From NCBI GenBank assembly GCA_028869035.1, contig JAGWTL010000172.1, forward strand, positions 1-6,509: 6,509 bases of DNA, written 5' to 3'. The stretch comes from Burkholderiales bacterium. GTDB taxonomy: Bacteria; Pseudomonadota; Gammaproteobacteria; Burkholderiales; Burkholderiaceae_C. The notes beneath the pieces were generated by a model. It did not search any database, was not told where the DNA came from, and was given only the letters and a program-made list of their open reading frames with translations. The translations under genes were made by a program, and so were the position numbers. Positions 1-4,780 of the stretch are shown one piece after another (the first letter of the stretch is position 1; each line of letters begins with the position of its first letter).

Positions 1-402
1 CTGGGCGGCCTGCTGGGTGCGCAAGCCCAGACCCTGCCCGCATCCGATACGCTGTACCAGGCGCTGGGCCAGAAGGCCGGCATCACCGCCCTCATGGACG
101 AGTTTGTCGGGCGTGTCCTGCAGGATGTGCGTATCAAGCATCACTTCAAGGACACCAATGCCCAGACCCTCAAGGCCAGCCTGAGCGACCAGTTCTGCCA
201 ACTCAGCGGCGGCCCCTGCAAATACGAGGGTGCGGACATGAAGTCCGCGCATGCCGACATGGGCATCCGCAAGCATGAGTTCCACGCCCTGGTGGAAGAC
301 CTGCAGGCGGCCATGGACGCCAGGGGCATCCCCTACGCGCAGCAGAACCGCCTGCTGGCCCTGCTGGCGCCCATGCACCGCGACGTCATCACGGAGCACT
401 GA
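1..402 (+). CDS. Group 1 truncated hemoglobin, exported (5' end outside window)
   Basis: The reading frame is open from base 1, so the start lies upstream; 133 residues are visible. The first visible residues (LGGLLGAQAQ) look like the end of a signal peptide with an A-Q-A type cleavage site, so the mature protein is probably periplasmic. The rest matches the truncated hemoglobin (2-on-2 globin) pattern: helix A/B around LYQALGQKAGITALMDEF, an E-helix/EF segment DQFCQLSGGPCKY, and KSAHADMGI with the likely proximal heme histidine at visible residue 84, followed by the HEFHALVEDL helix. Family members bind heme and small ligands (O2, NO). The TGA at 400-402 is one base before the ATG of the cupredoxin-like gene, so the two are almost certainly co-transcribed and possibly translationally coupled. 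The family call is confident; the export and the ligand are inferred. Confidence 0.88.
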   Translation: MGGLLGAQAQTLPASDTLYQALGQKAGITALMDEFVGRVLQDVRIKHHFKDTNAQTLKASLSDQFCQLSGGPCKYEGADMKSAHADMGIRKHEFHALVEDLQAAMDARGIPYAQQNRLLALLAPMHRDVITEH

Positions 403-403
403 G

Positions 404-1060
404 ATGCGCAGATTCCTCTGCATTGCCACCACACAGCTGGCCTGCTGGGCCGCGCAGGCTGCCGGCCTGCACGTCCAGGTGCAGGACCGGGACGGCAAGC
501 CCCTGCCCGATGCCGTGGTGGTGCTCTACCCGGTCGGGCAGGCAGCGCCAGCGTCGCCGGCGCCACCCGGCCCCGTGCTGATCGAGCAGGAGCGCATGCG
601 TTTCGTGCCGGCCCTGACCGTGGTGGTGCCGGGCACACGCCTGCGTTTTGCCAACCTCGACCGCTGGGACCACCATGTGCGCGGCACGCTGGCCACCGGG
701 CTGGCCGCGCTGGATCCGAATGCACCCCCGGGTTTCGAGTTCCGCCTGGCGGGCCGCCCGGCCGGGCAGCCGCCGGCCGCCATGGAGCTGGTGCTGGACA
801 AACCCGGTGTCGTGCTGCTGGGCTGCCATCTGCACGGCTCCATGCGCGGGCATGTCTTCGTGAGCGACTCCGCCTGGACGCTCAAGACCGACGAGAGCGG
901 CCACGCCCGTTTCGACGGCCTGCCGGCCGGCAAGGTCGAGTTGCGCGTCTGGCATCCGGAGCTGCTGGTCGAGCCGCCGCGCCAAGCCCTGCAGCTGGGG
1001 GCGAGCACGCTGCAGCAGACCGTGCAACTCGGTGTGGTGCCCCGCCGGCGCCGGCTCTGA
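404..1060 (+). CDS. Exported plastocyanin/amicyanin-like cupredoxin ('methylamine utilization protein'-type)
   Basis: 218 residues. The ATG at 404 is chosen because it gives a signal peptide (MRR, hydrophobic stretch, AQA/AAG cleavage site near residues 17-21) and sits one base after the globin stop; an open frame continues upstream to 251 but would overlap the globin. Domains in order: a short beta-rich segment GLHVQVQDRDGKPLPDAVV (21-39) resembling carboxypeptidase-regulatory-like folds; a cupredoxin domain (about 60-153) with FANLDRWDHHV (82-92) and GCHLHGSMRG (140-149); and a C-terminal segment DGLPAGKVELRVWHP (171-185), again regulatory-domain-like. The probable type 1 copper ligands are His90 (or His91), Cys141, His144 and Met147. 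The C-x2-H-x2-M spacing is that of amicyanin rather than plastocyanin. Such proteins are often annotated as methylamine utilization proteins, but no methylamine dehydrogenase genes are visible, so that role is unsupported. It is a likely periplasmic electron carrier or copper protein. Confidence 0.8.
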   Translation: MRRFLCIATTQLACWAAQAAGLHVQVQDRDGKPLPDAVVVLYPVGQAAPASPAPPGPVLIEQERMRFVPALTVVVPGTRLRFANLDRWDHHVRGTLATGLAALDPNAPPGFEFRLAGRPAGQPPAAMELVLDKPGVVLLGCHLHGSMRGHVFVSDSAWTLKTDESGHARFDGLPAGKVELRVWHPELLVEPPRQALQLGASTLQQTVQLGVVPRRRRL

Positions 1061-1097
1061 AATCCGGGGCTGGGCTATGATCCGGAGCGAAATCCGG
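1059..1097 (+). promoter_or_regulatory. Possible promoter/operator region with GAAATCCGG direct repeats
   Basis: The 161-base gap between the cupredoxin and hemerythrin genes begins with two exact copies of GAAATCCGG (1059-1067 and 1089-1097), 30 bases apart, and a shorter ATCCGG at 1080-1085 between them; another ATCCGG lies at 1199-1204. A -10-like TATGAT is at 1076-1081, but I see no good -35 at 17 bases. The rest of the gap, up to the hemerythrin ribosome binding site, is GC-rich and I see no gene in it. A regulatory role is an inference from position and repetition only. Confidence 0.25.
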
Positions 1098-1207
1098 CAA
1101 GCCCGCCCCTCCCGTGCCCTCGCCCGGCCGGCGGCCCCGGCCATGCAATGCGTTAGCACGCGTTCAGCGCCAGGCCCGGGGCCCTTGCCGACATGCCGAT
1201 CCGGCCC

Positions 1208-1215
1208 GAGAAGGA
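1208..1215 (+). promoter_or_regulatory. Ribosome binding site deciding the bacteriohemerythrin start
   Basis: GAGAAGGA precedes two in-frame ATGs, at 1216 and 1222. The first directly abuts the purine-rich element, whereas the second has a normal 6-base spacer, so 1222 is preferred. Confidence 0.6.
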
Positions 1216-1221
1216 ATGACC

Positions 1222-1710
1222 ATGTCCGCCACCCACACCCTGAGCTGGAGCGACGAGCTGCTGCTCGGCGATGCCCGCACCGACCACACCCACCAGGAAT
1301 TCGTGGACCTGGTCAACGCCACCACGGCCGCGGCGTCTGATCAAAAGCTGCCGGTCTACCAGCAACTGCTCGCGCACACCGTCGAGCACTTCGCGCAGGA
1401 AGAGCGCTGGATGGCGGCCTGCGGTATCCAGCCCGACTTCTGCCACTTCGGTCAGCACACCAGCGTGCTGCAGGTGATGCAGGAAGTCGAACGCCGCGCG
1501 CTGAATGGCGAGATGGCCTACATCGACAGCATGATCGAGGCCCTGGTCGAATGGTTTCCCGGGCACGCCAACAGCATGGACGCCGGCCTGGTGAGCTACC
1601 TGCAGGAAAAGGGCTATGACACCGCGACCGAGACTTTCAAGGAAGGGGCCGTGGTTGACTCGGCGGCGCTGCCCTCTTGTGGCCACGCGCCGGATCAGCC
1701 CTGCGCCTGA
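1222..1710 (+). CDS. Bacteriohemerythrin (non-heme di-iron O2-binding protein)
   Basis: 162 residues with no signal peptide, so probably cytoplasmic. The full hemerythrin ligand set is present with canonical spacing: His24 (in DHTHQEF), His56 and Glu60 (HFAQE), His75 and His79 (HFGQH), and His115 with Asp120 (HANSMD). The N-terminal LSWSDELLLGD matches the usual family opening. The domain is a four-helix bundle binding O2 at a di-iron centre; bacterial members are linked to O2 carriage to respiratory or oxygenase enzymes, aerotaxis or redox sensing. The last 25-30 residues after the bundle (from about 135), ending PSCGHAPDQPCA, are an extension with two Cys. An open frame runs upstream to an ATG at 1114, but the ribosome binding site and family alignment favour 1222. 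The gene lies downstream of a globin and a cupredoxin and 13 bases before phosphofructokinase. Confidence 0.93.
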   Translation: MSATHTLSWSDELLLGDARTDHTHQEFVDLVNATTAAASDQKLPVYQQLLAHTVEHFAQEERWMAACGIQPDFCHFGQHTSVLQVMQEVERRALNGEMAYIDSMIEALVEWFPGHANSMDAGLVSYLQEKGYDTATETFKEGAVVDSAALPSCGHAPDQPCA

Positions 1711-1723
1711 TCAGCAAACGCTC

Positions 1724-2833
1724 ATGACGCAACCCATCCGGCGCATCGCCATCAGCACCGGCGGCGGCGATGCCCCGGGCCTGAACGCCGTCATCAGTTC
1801 GGTGGTGTGGGCCGCTGCCAACCGCGGCTGGGAATGCGTGGGCATCCGCGACGGCTTCAACGGCATCCTGGCGCCGCAGCACTATCCCCAGGGCGGCACG
1901 GAAGTGCTGACCCGCGACCGTGTGCGCGGCATCGCTCACCTGGGTGGCACCATCCTGGGCACCACCAACAAGGGCGACCCTTTCCATTTTCCCGTGCGCC
2001 AGGCCGACGGCAGCACGTTGGAGCGGGACCGCTCCGGCGAGGTCCTGGACTATTTCAGGCGCGAGGGCATAGCCGCGCTGGTCATCGCCGGCGGGGACGG
2101 CACGCTGACCATCGGCAACGAACTGCATCGCCGCGGCCTGCGCGTGGTGGGGGTGCCGAAGACCATCGACAACGATCTGGACAAGACCCACACGACTTTC
2201 GGTTTCGATACCGCCGTCTCCTTCGCCACCGAGTGCCTGGATCGCCTGCACAGCACGGCCGAGAGTCATCAGCGGGTGATGGTGGTGGAGGTGATGGGCC
2301 GCTATGCGGGCTGGATCGCCCTGCACGCGGGCATATCGGGCGGGGCGCATGCCATCCTGATGCCCGAGATGTCCTACGACATCGAGAAAGTGGCGGCCGC
2401 GATTCGCGAGCGCGATACCCACGGCCGCCTGTACTCGCTGGTGGTGGTGGCCGAAGGCGCCCGGCCGCGGCAGGGGCAGCGTGCTTTACTTGCTGCGGCC
2501 GAAGCGGGCCATGCCGAACGCCTGGGCGGCATCGGCGAGCAGGTGGCCAGGGAACTGGCCGAGCGCACCGGCAAGGACGCCCGCGTTGTGGTGCTGGGGC
2601 ATCTGCTGCGCGGGGGCAGCCCCACCACCTTCGACCGGCTGGCGGCCAAGCGTTTCGGCACCGCTGCCGTGCGCGCGCTGGACGAGGGCCACTCGGGCGT
2701 GATGGTGGCCCTGGCCCATCCGAACGTCATCTACGTGCCACTGGCCGAGGTGGCCGGGCGCATGAAGGCGGTGCCGCCCGACAGCGACACCCTGCAGACG
2801 GGCCGAGACCTCGGCATCTGCTTTGGCGAATAA
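1724..2833 (+). CDS. pfkA: 6-phosphofructokinase (mixed-signature PFK, ATP or PPi donor uncertain)
   Basis: 369 residues, catalysing phosphorylation of fructose 6-phosphate to fructose 1,6-bisphosphate in glycolysis (reversible if PPi-dependent). Visible PFK motifs: GGGDAPGLNAV (13-23), GGTILGTTNKG (74-84), phosphate-donor loop GGDGT (123-127), catalytic PKTIDND (145-151) with Asp149 as the expected general base, MVVEVMGRYAG (186-196) for sugar phosphate binding, and RGGSPTTFDR (296-305). The donor-determining positions combine Gly126 (as in ATP-dependent enzymes) with Lys146 (as in PPi-dependent ones; E. coli PfkA has Gly there). This combination is found in the mixed-substrate PFK group, so the donor cannot be fixed by eye, though Gly126 leans towards ATP. 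The ATG at 1724 places the first beta strand (RRIAIST) at the usual distance. No good Shine-Dalgarno precedes it, and translation may depend on coupling to the hemerythrin stop 13 bases upstream. A longer in-frame start at 1616 would overlap hemerythrin and is disfavoured. Confidence 0.93.
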   Translation: MTQPIRRIAISTGGGDAPGLNAVISSVVWAAANRGWECVGIRDGFNGILAPQHYPQGGTEVLTRDRVRGIAHLGGTILGTTNKGDPFHFPVRQADGSTLERDRSGEVLDYFRREGIAALVIAGGDGTLTIGNELHRRGLRVVGVPKTIDNDLDKTHTTFGFDTAVSFATECLDRLHSTAESHQRVMVVEVMGRYAGWIALHAGISGGAHAILMPEMSYDIEKVAAAIRERDTHGRLYSLVVVAEGARPRQGQRALLAAAEAGHAERLGGIGEQVARELAERTGKDARVVVLGHLLRGGSPTTFDRLAAKRFGTAAVRALDEGHSGVMVALAHPNVIYVPLAEVAGRMKAVPPDSDTLQTGRDLGICFGE

Positions 2834-2839
2834 GGATTA

Positions 2840-2930
2840 CCCCCAGGCTGCGCTCCCTTCGTTCGCTACGCCACCCCCTTGCAGGGGGCAACGCCAGTGG
2901 CCCGGCGAAGCCGGTTCCGCGGCGTTCCTC
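2840..2930. repeat. Hairpin-rich intergenic repeat of a type seen in Comamonadaceae
   Basis: This stretch contains two compact inverted repeats: CCCCCT-TGC-AGGGGG (2874-2888) and CCGGC-GAA-GCCGG (2902-2914), followed by the palindrome CCGCGG (2917-2922). The wording (CAGGCTGCGCTCCCTTCG, then GTTCGCTACGCCACC) matches interspersed intergenic repeats that I recall from Comamonadaceae genomes. That match is from memory and has not been searched. Neither hairpin is followed by a T-run, so it is not a canonical terminator, although it could stall or protect the pfk transcript end. Confidence 0.6.
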
Positions 2931-2959
2931 GGTTTTGGGCTTGGGTAAGCGGAGGTCCG

Positions 2960-2984
2960 AATCCCCGGATAATCCCCGTTAATC
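2960..2984 (+). promoter_or_regulatory. Tandem AATCCCCG motif upstream of lldD, possible promoter/operator
   Basis: AATCCCCG occurs at 2960-2967 and 2971-2978, with a further AATC at 2981-2984, so copies are spaced 11 and 10 bases, about one helical turn. A -10-like GATAAT (2968-2973) overlaps the array, but I see no matching -35. It lies 18-43 bases before the lldD start, so it could be an operator or activator site for that gene. Confidence 0.3.
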
Positions 2985-3002
2985 TGATTTGGAGACAAAA
3001 CG

Positions 3003-4160
3003 ATGCCCGTCATCACCAATATCGAAGACCTGCGCGTGCTGGCCCAGAAGCGCGTGCCGCGCATGTTCTACGATTACGCCGACAGCGGTTCGTGGACCGA
3101 GAGCACCTACCGCGCCAACAGCAGTGACTTCCAGAAGATCAAGCTGCGCCAGCGCGTGGCCGTGAACATGGAGGGCCGCAGCACACGCAGCACCATGATC
3201 GGCCAGGACGTGGCCATGCCCGTGGCCATCGCGCCCGTGGGCCTGACGGGTATGCAGCATGCCGATGGCGAGATTCTGGCGGCGCGCGCGGCCAAGAAGT
3301 TCGGCATCCCCTTCACGCTCTCGACCATGAGCATCTGCTCTATCGAGGATGTGAGCAAGGGCACGGACGGCCACCCCTTCTGGTTCCAGCTCTACATGAT
3401 GAAGGACCGCGCCTTCATTGAGCGCCTGATCGAGCGCGCCAAGGCCGCGCGCTGCTCGGCCCTGGTGCTCACGCTGGACTTGCAGATCCTGGGCCAGCGC
3501 CACAAGGACCTGAAAAACGGCCTGTCGGCGCCGCCGAAGCTCACCCTTCCCAATATCCTGAACATCGCGACCAAGCCGCGCTGGGTCCTGGGCATGCTGG
3601 GCACGCCGCGGCGCGAGTTCGGCAACATCGTCGGCCACGTCAAGGGCGTGGAGAACATGAGCTCGCTCTCGGCCTGGACCGCCCAGCAGTTCGACCCGGC
3701 GCTCAACTGGGGTGACGTGGAGTGGATCAAGAAGCGCTGGGGCGGCAAGATCATCCTCAAGGGCATCCAGGACGTGGAGGACGCGAAGCTGGCGCTGAAT
3801 ACCGGTGCCGACGCCATTGTGGTCTCCAACCACGGGGGCCGCCAGCTCGACGGCGCCCAGAGCAGCATCGAGGCCCTGCCCGCCATCGTCGACGCCGTGG
3901 GCCAGCGCATCGAGCTGCACATGGACGGTGGCATCCGCTCGGGCCAGGACGTGCTCAAGGCCCGTGCCCTGGGTGCGCGTGCGGTCTATATCGGCCGAGC
4001 CATGGCCTATGGCCTGGGCGCCATGGGCGAGGCTGGCGTGAGCAGGGCGCTGGAGATCCTGCACAAGGAACTGGACATCACCATGGCCTTCTGCGGCCGC
4101 ACCGACATCAACACGGTGGACCGCAGCATCCTGCTGCCGGGGACCTACCCGACGGCCTGA
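3003..4160 (+). CDS. lldD: FMN-dependent L-lactate dehydrogenase / alpha-hydroxy-acid oxidase
   Basis: 385 residues, the normal full length for the FMN-dependent alpha-hydroxy-acid dehydrogenase family. These TIM-barrel flavoproteins oxidise L-2-hydroxy acids (lactate to pyruvate, glycolate to glyoxylate) and, in LldD, pass electrons to the respiratory chain at the inner membrane. Expected active-site residues are all visible: Tyr25 (FYDYADSG), Gln129 and Tyr131 (FQLYMMKD), Thr157/Asp159 (LTLDLQ), Lys253 (ILKGI), catalytic His277 and Arg280 (SNHGGRQLDG), and the phosphate-binding DGGIRSGQD (308-316). The start at 3003 has GGAG at 2991-2994, eight bases upstream. The gene stands alone on the + strand after a 169-base gap, and its last 16 bases overlap the convergent minus-strand gene. 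L-lactate is the most likely substrate, but glycolate or mandelate-type substrates cannot be excluded from sequence alone. Confidence 0.92.
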   Translation: MPVITNIEDLRVLAQKRVPRMFYDYADSGSWTESTYRANSSDFQKIKLRQRVAVNMEGRSTRSTMIGQDVAMPVAIAPVGLTGMQHADGEILAARAAKKFGIPFTLSTMSICSIEDVSKGTDGHPFWFQLYMMKDRAFIERLIERAKAARCSALVLTLDLQILGQRHKDLKNGLSAPPKLTLPNILNIATKPRWVLGMLGTPRREFGNIVGHVKGVENMSSLSAWTAQQFDPALNWGDVEWIKKRWGGKIILKGIQDVEDAKLALNTGADAIVVSNHGGRQLDGAQSSIEALPAIVDAVGQRIELHMDGGIRSGQDVLKARALGARAVYIGRAMAYGLGAMGEAGVSRALEILHKELDITMAFCGRTDINTVDRSILLPGTYPTA

Positions 4161-4738
4161 GTCGCCTGCACTTCCAGGTGGTACAGGCCCCAGGGGCACT
4201 GGGCATAACGCTCGGCCAGCGGCCGGGCCATGATGTCGGGGTGCTGGTCGGCGTCGAACACCGCCCACAGCGGGCCCAGCCCGCCCAGTGGCATCGGCTG
4301 GCCATCCAGGTGGGTGGCGACGATGAATCGGTAGCGCCGCGCCTGCGCCAGCGTGAGGTTCACGGTGTAGCCGTCGATGGCGCGCAGCATGAGCTTGAGC
4401 GTGTTGTCCAGGCGTGCGCCGGTGGCCTCGATGACGTGGCCCAGCAGGGGGCCGCGCAGGGTGTGGGGCTTGGCATCGTATTCCAGCGTCGGCCGGATCG
4501 TGATGCTGGGCAGTGCCCGCAGGGCCTCGAAGTCAAACACGTGGGCCTTGTCGAAAGCCAGCTGCTGCTTGACCATCATCTGGTCCAGGGCCTTGTCCAG
4601 CGGCCCGCGGTTGCCGCGGCCGATGGCGCCCGTCACGGTCAGCAGGGTGGGGCCGCGCTGGCCTGCGGAGATGGCCTGCGCCGTCGGAGACAAGGCGCTG
4701 GCGCCCAGGGCAGCGCTTAGGAAGTGACGTTTTTTCAT
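4145..4738 (-). CDS. Small exported molybdopterin-dependent-oxidoreductase-fold protein
   Basis: 197 residues. The start at 4738 is chosen because it gives a clear signal peptide (MKKRHFLSAALGAS..., cleavage near AQA, residues 20-22) and has GGAG (minus-strand reading of 4744-4747) five bases upstream; the frame is open far upstream but only as antisense of dinB. The KRHFLS segment resembles a Tat motif with Lys-Arg in place of Arg-Arg. The mature part fits the short sulfite-oxidase-like Moco-binding domain family: LTVTGAIG (33-40), HVFDFEALRALPSITIRPT (66-84), HTLRGPLLGHVIEATGA (92-108), LRAIDGYTVNL (118-128) and GGLGPLWAVFD (152-162). The only cysteine is Cys181 near the C-terminus, not at the usual molybdenum-ligating position, so cofactor binding or catalysis is doubtful. 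Its function is unknown. It converges on lldD with a 16-base overlap and diverges from dinB with 42 bases between starts. Confidence 0.83.
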   Translation of the reverse strand: MKKRHFLSAALGASALSPTAQAISAGQRGPTLLTVTGAIGRGNRGPLDKALDQMMVKQQLAFDKAHVFDFEALRALPSITIRPTLEYDAKPHTLRGPLLGHVIEATGARLDNTLKLMLRAIDGYTVNLTLAQARRYRFIVATHLDGQPMPLGGLGPLWAVFDADQHPDIMARPLAERYAQCPWGLYHLEVQATQAVG

Positions 4739-4768
4739 GGGGTCTCCGGAGCGGGTGGTGAACGCCCG

Positions 4769-4774
4769 TATTCT
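4769..4774 (+). promoter_or_regulatory. Possible -10 element for dinB (leaderless start?)
   Basis: TATTCT ends seven bases before the dinB ATG at 4781, which would put the transcription start at or next to the start codon. No Shine-Dalgarno is visible upstream of the ATG, consistent with a leaderless message. No good -35 is visible, and I see no LexA-type CTGT-N8-ACAG box in the 42-base divergent gap. Weak evidence. Confidence 0.22.
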
Positions 4775-4780
4775 GCATCG

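Noticed and set aside
251..403. Upstream extension of the cupredoxin gene
   Set aside because: It would overlap the globin gene out of frame and would bury the signal peptide that begins at 404.
404..1060. Methylamine utilization (mau) operon
   Set aside because: No mauA/mauB or other mau genes are visible; the annotation name alone does not justify the pathway.
1160..1190. Terminator or attachment site in the GC-rich GGCCCGGGGCCC stretch
   Set aside because: Only a short imperfect palindrome with no T-tract, easily explained by base composition.
1114..1221. Upstream extension of the hemerythrin gene
   Set aside because: The extra residues are Arg/Pro-rich, and the ribosome binding site and family alignment place the start at 1222.
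2874..2914. Rho-independent terminator after pfk
   Set aside because: The hairpins are good but neither is followed by a T-run, so they fit a structured repeat better.
1807..2982. 391-residue + strand open frame overlapping pfk in another frame
   Set aside because: The translation is Arg/Gly/Pro-rich with no domain, while the pfk frame has complete motifs throughout.
2979..4268. 429-residue minus-strand open frame opposite lldD
   Set aside because: It is a composition-driven shadow of a well-conserved enzyme; the translation shows no recognisable domain.
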